Below, in pieces: positions 28,932 to 36,781 of a DNA stretch of 64,000 nucleotides. Origin of the DNA: Solilutibacter pythonis. GTDB taxonomy: Bacteria; Pseudomonadota; Gammaproteobacteria; Xanthomonadales; Xanthomonadaceae. The stretch spans positions 26,985-90,984 of the forward strand of contig NZ_RFLY01000013.1 of the NCBI RefSeq assembly GCF_003697345.1, read 5' to 3'. Each line of letters begins with the position of its first letter. Position 1 is the first letter of the stretch. The position numbers and the translations under genes are program-made. The notes under the pieces are model-generated. The model was not told where the DNA came from, did not search any database, and was given only the letters and a program-made list of their open reading frames with translations.

Positions 28932-31121
28932 TTAGCGCGGCTTCCTTGACGGGGCCCGCCGGATCGGTTCCAGGCCCTTGAAGCGGCGGCCGTATTCGTC
29001 GGTCAGCGCGCGCGCCTCGGCTGGGTTGCGGAGCAGGCGCGGGGTCAACAGGACGATCACCTCGGTGCGCGTCGATTTGTCGGTCTGCACGCCGAACAAC
29101 CCGCCGATCACCGGCAAGCGCGAAAGGAACGGCACGCCGCTGGTGCCCTTGCTGGCCTCGTCGCTGATCAGGCCGGCCAGCATCACCGTATCGCCGCTTT
29201 GCACCGCCGCCTCGGTCTTCATCCGCCGGGTGTTGATGCGCACGTTGCCGTAGATGTCGGCCTGGCTGCCCGGGCTGCTGACTTCCTGCACGATGTCGAG
29301 GAAGACCATGCCGTCGCGGGTAACGCGCGGGCGCACCTTGAGGATGGTGCCGGTATCGAGATATTGCACCTGGCTGTAGGTATTGCCGCCGCCAGGCACC
29401 CCGGGGTTGACCGACACCGAGGCCACCGGGATGCGGCTGCCGACGTTGAGGGTGGCCTCGGCGTTGTTCTTGACCACGATCGAAGGCGTCTGCAACAGGC
29501 GGAAATCGGTGACTTTGTCCAGGGCCGTCAGCACGGCGGCGACGTTGGTGCCGAGGAAGTTCAGCGTGAGTCCGGCACCCGTGCCTTCGCCGAGGATGCT
29601 GCCGCCGGCCACGCCGAAGCCCTGGCGCGCCGCCGCGGCGGCGCGCAGCGATTCCGGCAAGGCGTTTTCCAAGTACCAGTTGACGCCGTAGCGCAGATCG
29701 CCGATCAGGTTCACTTCCACCACCTGGGCCTCGATGTGCACCTGGAGCGGCATCACGTCGAGACGCTGGATGACTTCCCGGATCGACTTCCACGCCGCCG
29801 GCGAGGCGCGCACCAGCAGCGCGTTGTTCTCCTCCACCGCGGCCACGCCCACTTGATCGCCATTGACCTGCAACCTGACCGCGCCGACGCCGCCTTGCGT
29901 CTGCGGGCTCAGCGACAACTGCCCGCCGCCCAGCCCGCCGCCGCCCGACATCGCGCCGCCCATGCCGCCGGGGTCGGGCTTCGCGGCGTCGCCGGACACC
30001 GCCACACCTTGAACCTCGGTCGGGGTCAGGCCGGGCATGATCGACGGCGCCGGCCCCGCCCCTTGTCCGCCCTGCCCGCCGAACACCTCGCCCAGCCGCT
30101 GCGCCAGTTCGCGCGCCTTCACGTATTTCAGCTCGTAGGTGTAGAGCCGACCGCCGCTGGCGCCACCATCGATACGGTCAATCCACTGCTGGATGTCGTC
30201 CAGATACGCCGGCTGCGAGGCGATCACCATCACCGAGTTGGACGCCTCCAGCGGCATGAAGCGGAACATCCCCGCCACCGGCGTGCGGCTTTGTTCCCCG
30301 AATACGCGTTCCAGATCAGTCACCACCTGCGCGGCGCGCCCGCTCTGTAGGGGGAACACGCCCACCGACATGCTGGCCATCCAGTCCACGTCGAAGGTCT
30401 GGATGGTGCGGCGATAGTTTTCCAACTCGGTGGGGGTGCCGGCGAGGGTGATCAGATTGCGTCCGCCATCCACGTTGACGATCGCCGAAGGCCGCGCATA
30501 CGGCTTCAGTATCTTCTCCATCTCGGTCGCCGAGATGTAGCGCAACTCGAACGGCCGCACCTGGTAGCCGATGCCGCGCGCGCCGCTGCCCGGCCCGGTT
30601 GAGGGCGACATCAGGCCGCTGGCGACCGCCTGCTCGGTGGGGACGATGTTGTAGCGGCCATCGGCCCAAATCAGCCGGGCGTTGTTCCAGGCCAGCACGC
30701 TTTCCAGCAGGCGCAGCGCTTCGGCCTGCGTCACCGGACGCGGGGTGTTGATGTTGACCGTGCCCTGTACGCCCGGCGCGATCACGTAGTTCTGCCCCAG
30801 CATGTCGCCCAGGATCACCGCGATGATCGACTGGATCGGTTCGTCCTGGAACACCAGCGAGGTGCCGCCGCGGCCGCGCACCGGGCCGCTGAGCGCCGGT
30901 GCCGGCGGCGGTTGGATGGCGCGCTTGCTGCCATGGCGGATCATCGCGCGTGGGCCGTCCTCGCCTTCCAGCAGCACGCTTTCCTGCGCGGCGGCCTGGG
31001 TACCGGCGACACCGGTGCTGCGGGAAAGATCGGCGTCACGGCGCATATCCGGCACGGGCGCGGTGGCGCAGCCTGCCAGCAGAACGAAGAGGGTGGTGGC
31101 GGAAAAACGAATGAAGGTCAT
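28932..31121 (-). CDS. gspD: Type II secretion secretin (GspD/XpsD), lipoprotein
   Basis: GspD forms the outer-membrane secretin ring of the type II secretion system. The 729-residue product has a lipobox LLAGC (C18), so here the secretin is itself acylated, as in XpsD. N0-N3 domains follow, with LGQNYVIAPGVQGTVNINTPRPV (N0) and repeated N-domain patterns; a Gly/Ser/Pro-rich linker interrupts N3 at about residues 365-405. The C-terminal secretin core includes VHIEAQVVEVNLIGDLRYGVNWY, VASVSVNPGVPGG and SRLPVIGGLFG. It is the last gene of the operon, as in Xanthomonas. Confidence 0.95.
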   Translation of the reverse strand: MTFIRFSATTLFVLLAGCATAPVPDMRRDADLSRSTGVAGTQAAAQESVLLEGEDGPRAMIRHGSKRAIQPPPAPALSGPVRGRGGTSLVFQDEPIQSIIAVILGDMLGQNYVIAPGVQGTVNINTPRPVTQAEALRLLESVLAWNNARLIWADGRYNIVPTEQAVASGLMSPSTGPGSGARGIGYQVRPFELRYISATEMEKILKPYARPSAIVNVDGGRNLITLAGTPTELENYRRTIQTFDVDWMASMSVGVFPLQSGRAAQVVTDLERVFGEQSRTPVAGMFRFMPLEASNSVMVIASQPAYLDDIQQWIDRIDGGASGGRLYTYELKYVKARELAQRLGEVFGGQGGQGAGPAPSIMPGLTPTEVQGVAVSGDAAKPDPGGMGGAMSGGGGLGGGQLSLSPQTQGGVGAVRLQVNGDQVGVAAVEENNALLVRASPAAWKSIREVIQRLDVMPLQVHIEAQVVEVNLIGDLRYGVNWYLENALPESLRAAAAARQGFGVAGGSILGEGTGAGLTLNFLGTNVAAVLTALDKVTDFRLLQTPSIVVKNNAEATLNVGSRIPVASVSVNPGVPGGGNTYSQVQYLDTGTILKVRPRVTRDGMVFLDIVQEVSSPGSQADIYGNVRINTRRMKTEAAVQSGDTVMLAGLISDEASKGTSGVPFLSRLPVIGGLFGVQTDKSTRTEVIVLLTPRLLRNPAEARALTDEYGRRFKGLEPIRRAPSRKPR

Positions 31122-31140
31122 CGGGGGACTCGTGGCACGC

Positions 31141-31857
31141 TCAATGGGGTTCAGCAGGCGGGGCGGGAGGTGATGGCTGACGCATTTGCTTGCGTCGCTC
31201 CTCGATACGCCGGCGGATCGCTTCCACCTGCTGGCGTTGTTCGGTGGTGATGTCGTCTTGCGTCGCCGCGGCCTCGGCGGCGGCCGAGGCGCTCGTCATG
31301 GCCGCCGCTTCACTAGGGCTGCCGGGTGCGGGCGGTGCGGCGGCTGGCGGGGGCGTGTTAATGGCATCGCGAGCGTTCAGCTTGAGCACCTGCGACTGCT
31401 CGCCGTTACGAAAAGTCGCGCTACGCGGGCCGAGGTCGACCAGGCGCCATCCCGGCTGCCCCGTCACTTCCGCGCCCAGTTGCACCCGTAGCGGCTTGCC
31501 GCTTTGCGTCGGCGTGAGGGTGGCGAGATTGAGCCCGGGCGAGCGCACGATGCCGGTCAAGGTGGCGAGGAAGCTGTTGCCGGTCTCACCATTGACCGTC
31601 CCCTCCCCGCCCACGTCGGCAACGCGCGGGCTGCGGTCGTTGAAGAACAGCGGGCGCGCCCAGGCCGGGTCGGCCGGATTCGGCGCCGCAGGGGAAAGCG
31701 TGACGCTCTCGGGATAGGCCGGCTGGCGCGCCGGTACGGTTTCCACCCGGTATCCGGTGGGCGGCCAAAACCATGCCCAGCCGCAGAAGGCCACCGCCAC
31801 CACCACGGCCAGCGTCCATAGCCGGGTCGAGACCGGCATCCGCCGCGCCGCGCTCAT
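31141..31857 (-). CDS. gspN: Type II secretion protein N (XpsN/GspC-like)
   Basis: This protein links the inner-membrane platform to the secretin. The 238-residue product has one N-terminal membrane helix (LWTLAVVVAVAFCGWAWFW), a periplasmic HR-type domain (WARPLFFNDRSPR, FLATLTGIVRSPG, WRLVDLGPRSATFRNGEQSQVLKL), and a Pro/Ala-rich C-terminal third ending with a charged helix. There is no PDZ domain. Its ATG overlaps the gspM stop (ATGA), and position before gspD matches xpsN. Confidence 0.82.
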   Translation of the reverse strand: MSAARRMPVSTRLWTLAVVVAVAFCGWAWFWPPTGYRVETVPARQPAYPESVTLSPAAPNPADPAWARPLFFNDRSPRVADVGGEGTVNGETGNSFLATLTGIVRSPGLNLATLTPTQSGKPLRVQLGAEVTGQPGWRLVDLGPRSATFRNGEQSQVLKLNARDAINTPPPAAAPPAPGSPSEAAAMTSASAAAEAAATQDDITTEQRQQVEAIRRRIEERRKQMRQPSPPAPPAEPH

Positions 31858-32483
31858 GGCGCGCCCTCCACCACTGGCGCGGCCTGCACGTAGCCGGAAA
31901 CATTGAAGCCCACGTCCAGCACACCGGCGGCGGCCGTGATGATCGTCCCCGGATACTGCGGCGGCGCCGAGATGTTGAGCTCATCGACCAGTAGCGGCGG
32001 CTGGCTGGTTTCCAACAGATGGAGCAGTTGCAGCAGCTCGGCGTTGCCGCAGCGCAGCCGCAGCGCCAGCACCGCGCGCCGGGGGCGGGCGGAAGCGGCA
32101 TCCGCCTGCGAGGGGTTGCGACTCACCACCTTGCAGCGCCGGCCTTCGCCGCTGACCAGGGCCACGGCCTGATCGACGCGCTCGGACATGCCATCCACCG
32201 CCTGAGCGATGCTGGCTTCCGGCAACCACAAGGGTTGCTGGCGAGCGGCGGCCTCGGCACGGGCCAGTGCGGATTCGATCACGCCACGCTGGGCGACCAG
32301 CGCCTGCGCCCTGGCCTGGCGTTCGGCCGATTGGTCGGCCTGCGCGCGCGCCGCCGCCCAAGGCTTCCACCAGAACTGGTGCAGCAGGATGCCGAACATC
32401 GCCATTACCGCCGCCAACAGCAAGATGGCCAAGTTGCGCTGGCGGCGCTCAGCGGCTGAGAGCGCGGGCGTCGCGGCGCTCAT
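31854..32483 (-). CDS. gspM: Type II secretion protein M
   Basis: GspM pairs with GspL in the inner-membrane platform. The 209-residue product has one N-terminal membrane helix (LAILLLAAVMAMFGILLH) and a coiled-coil-like periplasmic stretch rich in Ala, Gln and Arg. A ferredoxin-like domain carries LLQLLHLLETSQPPLLVDELNISA, typical of GspM. It overlaps gspL and gspN by 4 nt each. Confidence 0.88.
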   Translation of the reverse strand: MSAATPALSAAERRQRNLAILLLAAVMAMFGILLHQFWWKPWAAARAQADQSAERQARAQALVAQRGVIESALARAEAAARQQPLWLPEASIAQAVDGMSERVDQAVALVSGEGRRCKVVSRNPSQADAASARPRRAVLALRLRCGNAELLQLLHLLETSQPPLLVDELNISAPPQYPGTIITAAAGVLDVGFNVSGYVQAAPVVEGAP

Positions 32484-33577
32484 GGCTTGGCCTCGCCGCC
32501 CGCCGGCGCCAGACGGATATCGAGGGTGTAGCGATCGCCGCCCCGGCTGGCATCGGCCGCCACGGCACCCGACATCGTCACCTCGCGCCAGAGCGGGCTG
32601 CCCTGCAATGCCGGCACCAGACGGGTCGATTGCGGGGCGATGCCGGACAACTGCAAGCGCTCACCCTGCACGCTCAGGCGTTCGACATGACTGTTGCCTG
32701 GCAGACGCTCGGCCAGTGCGTCGAGCAGCACCGGCAGCAATGCGCGCCGGGCGCGCTGGGCCTGGATCTGGCGCGCGCCGTCGGTCAGGTCGGCGAGGCG
32801 CTGGCGCTGCTCGGCCACTCGGCGCGCCTCGGCGCGCTCGCGTTGCAGGCTGGCCTGGATGTCCGTCGCACGATGGCGTTCGCGCTGGAGCGAGCCCGCC
32901 GCGCCCGCCACCACCAGCAAGAGCGCGATGGCGGCCAGCGTCAGATTGCGTTGGCGCCAGCGGCTCATCGGCCGCGAACGCAGTTCCCGAGGCAGTAGAT
33001 TGACGCCGGTCGGCCGACCCTCGTCATCGGCCGCATCCACGCCCTGCAACACGATGCCAAGCGCCTGCGCGCGCGCCAGCGACGGCGATAGCCGTGCCAG
33101 CGGCACCGCCACCAATTCGGTCTGGGCGGTGCCGGCCACCGCATCGAGCGCCAGCAGCCGCGCATCCCAGGCGACGGCATCGGCGGCGAACGGCGTCTGC
33201 CGATCGATCTCATAACGCAGCGCCTCGCGCAGATGGCCGGCCGCCGCCTGCGGCAGCTGCACCCGCGCATGCACCGCATGCCCCGCCGGCAGCAACAGCC
33301 AGCGCGGCAGATCGGGATGGCGTGCAAGCACCGCCTCCGGCGCGCCGCCGGCGGGCGAAGGAGCTGGCGCGGCATCGTCGCGGCGTCCGACCCAGGCGAA
33401 TGCATCGGCTTCGTCCAATCGCAGCCATACGCCCGGCGGCGGCGGGAACCAGCGCTGGCGCCAACGCAATGGCAGGGCCAGGCGCAGCCCCTGCCCCCAC
33501 CAGTCGAGCAGACGGTGCAACCCGGCAATCGCACTGGCGGGGGTTCGAACTTGTCGCGTTGGGATTACTGCTGCCAT
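32480..33577 (-). CDS. gspL: Type II secretion protein L
   Basis: GspL recruits the ATPase GspE and connects it to the membrane platform. The 365-residue product has an N-terminal cytoplasmic actin-like region with ALRYEIDRQTPFAADAV, a membrane helix (NLTLAAIALLLVVAGAAG), and a PilN-like periplasmic domain (LPVLLDALAERLPGNSHVER). It overlaps gspK by 13 nt and gspM by 4 nt. Its partner gspE is not in the window. Confidence 0.88.
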   Translation of the reverse strand: MAAVIPTRQVRTPASAIAGLHRLLDWWGQGLRLALPLRWRQRWFPPPPGVWLRLDEADAFAWVGRRDDAAPAPSPAGGAPEAVLARHPDLPRWLLLPAGHAVHARVQLPQAAAGHLREALRYEIDRQTPFAADAVAWDARLLALDAVAGTAQTELVAVPLARLSPSLARAQALGIVLQGVDAADDEGRPTGVNLLPRELRSRPMSRWRQRNLTLAAIALLLVVAGAAGSLQRERHRATDIQASLQRERAEARRVAEQRQRLADLTDGARQIQAQRARRALLPVLLDALAERLPGNSHVERLSVQGERLQLSGIAPQSTRLVPALQGSPLWREVTMSGAVAADASRGGDRYTLDIRLAPAGGEAKP

Positions 33578-34398
33578 TTACCGTGTTCCCAAGCCAGCCA
33601 AGTGGAAGCCATGTCGCCGCTGCCGCGCGGAAATACCCGCAACACCACGACGATGCGTCCCGGCGGCTTGCCGGGACGTTCGGCGATCGATTCTATGGCA
33701 TAAGTTCCGCTGCCGAATTCGGGGCCCGTGGTGGGTGCCGCATCCACGCCGGTGACGCCGGTCGCCGCCAACGCCTGCCGCATCAGCGGGCTGGCCAGAC
33801 GCCATTCGGGCTGGCCCGAGGCGCCGTTCACGGTGAGTTCGCCGGCAATCGCGTCGAGGGTGGCCGGGGCGATGCCCGGCCACTGCCGCAATTCCGAGAC
33901 GCTGACGATCTGGCCCGGCTTGTCGCCAGCGCTGGCCGGCGCGCCTGGCAACGGCGGCGCGGCGGCGGCCAAAGCCGTTTCGCCGCGGCGCTGGCTTTCG
34001 AGGCGCTCCACCAGCCGCGCGGCTTGTCCGGCGGGTACCTGCCGCAGTTGCAACAGGGCGCGCAGCAATTGGGGGTCGCCACGGTTGAGATCGAACTTGC
34101 CGCTCTCGTCGCGGATGTTCACGGTGATGTCCCAGCCTTCGAACCGCAAGCGGCGTGGGGTCATCGATGGTCCCCACGCCTCGCTGCCGAGGCCACGGTC
34201 GGTGCGAGCCACCGCGTAGACGATGCCGGCGCGCGCCGCCGCTTCGGCTTCGACCCGGTCGAACTGGGTGCGTGACTCGATGTGTCCGACCTTGGCGGCA
34301 TAGGCCAGTACGCCGACCATGGTCATCAACGTGGCAATCAGCCACAGCACCAGCGGCAGGGCGAAACCACGCACGGACGATGAGGGAACCCGCCGCAT
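33565..34398 (-). CDS. gspK: Type II secretion minor pseudopilin K
   Basis: GspK caps the pseudopilus with GspI and GspJ. The 277-residue protein has a short basic leader and a prepilin-like N-terminus (RGFALPLVLWLIATLMTMVGVLAYAA), with G then F at the peptidase site. The large alpha domain has FDLNRGDPQLLRALL and an AIAGELTVNGASGQ helix-hairpin-helix type region. Position +5 after cleavage is not Glu, typical for GspK. Start at ATG 34398, overlapping gspJ (ATGA). Confidence 0.88.
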   Translation of the reverse strand: MRRVPSSSVRGFALPLVLWLIATLMTMVGVLAYAAKVGHIESRTQFDRVEAEAAARAGIVYAVARTDRGLGSEAWGPSMTPRRLRFEGWDITVNIRDESGKFDLNRGDPQLLRALLQLRQVPAGQAARLVERLESQRRGETALAAAAPPLPGAPASAGDKPGQIVSVSELRQWPGIAPATLDAIAGELTVNGASGQPEWRLASPLMRQALAATGVTGVDAAPTTGPEFGSGTYAIESIAERPGKPPGRIVVVLRVFPRGSGDMASTWLAWEHGKWQQ

Positions 34399-35012
34399 CA
34401 CGGCGCCGGCCCCGTCGCCAGCGGCAGGCGTACCCGCAACAGCGGCCATTCGTGCTGGCCGGGCCGCGCGGTCAACTTGACTTCGACCCATTCCGGCAGG
34501 ATTTCCGGGCGCTTCCATTCGTCCAGCCACGGTCCCGGACGCCCGTCTTCGTCGCGCCCGCGATAGCGGAAACCAGCCTGTGCCAGGCCATCGACCAGCG
34601 TGGTCTGCGCACCGGGCTGGCAGCGCAGACCGGAGATTTGGCGCGGGCCGTTGGCCACGCACAACAATTGGCCGGCGGCAACGGGCTGCGCTTCGATCAC
34701 CTGGCGCATCGGCCCCGCGAGCGTGGTGTACGGCGGCAAATCGGTGACGAACTCCATCCGCGCCGGGCCGCCAACGAACACCGTCTCTCCGCCATCGCCC
34801 AGGTCGAACTTCACCGCCATCGCGGCGGCAATACGCGCGCGCAGCAAGCCGAGCACGGCGTTGCGCTCGCCGTTTTCGGCCAACTTGGTCTCGCTGCGGG
34901 CCCCTGCCCGTGCCATTCCGCGCACGCTGGCGGCGGTGACGGCGATGGCGCTGGCCAGCAGCAAGGTCGCCAGCAGCACTTCCAGCAAGGTGAAACCGTG
35001 CATGCGCCTCAT
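34398..35012 (-). CDS. gspJ: Type II secretion minor pseudopilin J
   Basis: GspJ is part of the pseudopilus tip. From the ATG at 35012 (ATGA overlap with gspI) it is 204 residues. The prepilin motif is G-FTLLEVLLATLLLASAIAV, with Glu at +5. The remainder is a beta-rich domain including LLCVANGPRQISGLRCQPG with two Cys. ATG at 35003 is an alternative start. Confidence 0.88.
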   Translation of the reverse strand: MRRMHGFTLLEVLLATLLLASAIAVTAASVRGMARAGARSETKLAENGERNAVLGLLRARIAAAMAVKFDLGDGGETVFVGGPARMEFVTDLPPYTTLAGPMRQVIEAQPVAAGQLLCVANGPRQISGLRCQPGAQTTLVDGLAQAGFRYRGRDEDGRPGPWLDEWKRPEILPEWVEVKLTARPGQHEWPLLRVRLPLATGPAP

Positions 35013-35482
35013 GGTTTGGGGGCCGGCCTGGGCGACGCCGCGCCGGGAATGTCGTCCGCCGGCCGGGCGGTATCCCCGACACGCAGGCCAACCAGGCGAA
35101 TCGCATGTTCGCGCTCGCCATCGCGCCAGCGCACTTCCAGTACGCTGCGCCAGAGCCGCGGCTGGCCGTCGGCGCTCAGTATCAGCCCATCGGGGTCCCG
35201 GTATTCGCCGACTTCGCGACTCCAGCGGTAGCGCCCCGCGCCGACGCTGCCCGATTCGCGGCCGAGCGCCAGCGGGCGGCCTTCGGCCTCGTCGGCCAGC
35301 GACTGCGCCCACTGCGCGGCCTCGGCGGCCCGCCCCGACCAATCCACCTGGCGATAAGCGCGCGCCGAAACCGCCAGCGCGGTTGTCAGCACCAGCGCCA
35401 TCAGTGCGAACGCCACCACGATCTCGATCAGGCTGAAGCCACGTTGTGCTCCGCCGATACCCCGCCCCGTACGTGCCCTCAT
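35009..35482 (-). CDS. gspI: Type II secretion minor pseudopilin I
   Basis: GspI nucleates the pseudopilus tip with GspJ. The 157-residue product has the prepilin motif RG-FSLIEIVVAFALMALVL with Glu at +5 and a small C-terminal domain ending in a Pro-rich tail. Start and stop both overlap neighbours by ATGA. Confidence 0.88.
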   Translation of the reverse strand: MRARTGRGIGGAQRGFSLIEIVVAFALMALVLTTALAVSARAYRQVDWSGRAAEAAQWAQSLADEAEGRPLALGRESGSVGAGRYRWSREVGEYRDPDGLILSADGQPRLWRSVLEVRWRDGEREHAIRLVGLRVGDTARPADDIPGAASPRPAPKP

Positions 35483-35973
35483 CGCGCCGCCACCCGAGTG
35501 GTGCGGACCTGCCCGGTCAGCCAATGCACGTCGAGCCGCCAAGCCTGTCCGTTCTGCGCCAGTTCGATACGACCGCCACTGGAGGCGCCATCGGGAAAGA
35601 ACACGATGGCGGCGCCTTCTGGGGTGCGCAACTCGGCCGCGGTGGTCATCGCCACCCGGCTCCTTTCCGGCAATGCCCGTGACGAGCGCCCCGCCGCCCG
35701 CCACCGATGCGCCCGCGGATCGACCACGAAGCGCTGCACGCGCTGTTCGCGCATCGCCCTGGCGCGCGTATCGCGCAGGCCGTTGGCCATCTGCGCCGCC
35801 GCCGCGCGCAGGCGTGGCCCTTCACCACTGCGCGAGAGCGCCGCGCTCATCATCAGCATGGCGCCCGACACCAAGGCCAGCACCAGCAGGATTTCCAGCA
35901 AGGTGAAGCCACCAGCGCTCCCGCTGGCGGGCAACGCCACGCGCGGCGGATTATTCGCTGGCGAGATCGGCAT
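35479..35973 (-). CDS. gspH: Type II secretion minor pseudopilin H
   Basis: GspH joins the tip complex to the GspG filament. From the ATG at 35973 it is 164 residues; a GTG two codons earlier is possible. The prepilin motif is G-FTLLEILLVLALVSGAM, preceded by an unusually long leader of about 23 residues. The C-terminal domain has RVQRFVVDPRAHRWRAAG and IVFFPDGASSGGRIEL, a pattern shared by GspH/FimT. It overlaps the end of gspG by 23 nt. Confidence 0.88.
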   Translation of the reverse strand: MPISPANNPPRVALPASGSAGGFTLLEILLVLALVSGAMLMMSAALSRSGEGPRLRAAAAQMANGLRDTRARAMREQRVQRFVVDPRAHRWRAAGRSSRALPERSRVAMTTAAELRTPEGAAIVFFPDGASSGGRIELAQNGQAWRLDVHWLTGQVRTTRVAAR

Positions 35974-36421
35974 CGACACTGGAACCGCCGGGCTTGCCGT
36001 CGCGCCCGAAACTGACCAGCGAAAACGGCTTACCGCCCTCGCCCGGCACTTTGTATTGGATGGGATTGCCCCACGGGTCCTTCAGTTCGACCTCTTTGGC
36101 ATAGGGACCGAGCCAACCGCTGCTGCCCTGCGGCTGGGTGAGCAGTTCATTGAGCTTGGCGGGGAACTGGCCGACGTCCATCTTGTACTGCTCGATCTTG
36201 TCCGCGGTGGTCTGCAACTGGGCCTTGGCCAGCCCGACCTTGGCGCGATCGCCACCGCCTAGGATGCGCGAAGCGGCGAACGCCACCACCACGCCGATCA
36301 ACATCACCACCAGCACGATCTCGATCAGGGTGAAACCGGACTGGCGGCGGCCAAGCCGTTCACGACCACGGACAAGGGCTGGAAGACTCCGATTGCGCGA
36401 CTGCTGGAACGCTTGCTTCAT
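35951..36421 (-). CDS. gspG: Type II secretion major pseudopilin G
   Basis: GspG polymerises into the pseudopilus. From the ATG at 36421 (GAAGGTG Shine-Dalgarno) it is 156 residues with a 28-residue basic leader, then G-FTLIEIVLVVMLIGVVV with Glu at +5. The C-terminal GspG domain has PQGSSGWLGPYAKEVELKDPWGNPIQY, the calcium-site region, and SFGRDGKPGG. It is the first gene of the operon here; gspE and gspF, which precede it in Xanthomonas, are absent. Confidence 0.94.
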   Translation of the reverse strand: MKQAFQQSRNRSLPALVRGRERLGRRQSGFTLIEIVLVVMLIGVVVAFAASRILGGGDRAKVGLAKAQLQTTADKIEQYKMDVGQFPAKLNELLTQPQGSSGWLGPYAKEVELKDPWGNPIQYKVPGEGGKPFSLVSFGRDGKPGGSSVDADLASE

Positions 36422-36452
36422 GCACTGCACCTTCGACGGAATGGACGGGTTT

Positions 36453-36481
36453 ATTCCACAGTACATCGCGACAGTCGGCAA
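36453..36481 (-). promoter_or_regulatory. Candidate promoter of the gsp operon
   Basis: On the minus strand TTGCCG (36481-36476) and TGGAAT (36458-36453) are 17 bp apart, placing a start about 25 nt before the gspG ATG. The gap 36422-36781 is less GC-rich than its surroundings, as expected for a divergent promoter region. Confidence 0.4.
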
Positions 36482-36639
36482 GCTGTCCCGAACAGGCCCC
36501 GGCAGTACGCGGACAGACCTTAATCCGACCGGAAATAGCGGGTTTTCCGAAGAAATACCTAGTGAAATCGTGGCGAGATGAATCATGCACCAATCGCCAT
36601 GAGATGCATTTTTATTTCGGAACAGTGACAGCGATCGCA

Positions 36640-36667
36640 TTGCTCTATGGAAAAACTGACGTATAAG
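36640..36667 (+). promoter_or_regulatory. Candidate promoter of the secreted protease
   Basis: TTGCTC (36640-36645) and TATAAG (36662-36667) are 16 bp apart. Transcription would start near 36674, giving a leader of about 108 nt before the protease ATG. Confidence 0.4.
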
Positions 36668-36781
36668 GTCATTTATGGATGCTTAAGGTCAGCAGCTTCC
36701 ATCTGCCGGCACGGCTATCTTCACGTCGCCGTTCCCGGCATTTCCCTGAGCTGACACAGCGATATCAAGAGGTAATGTTCT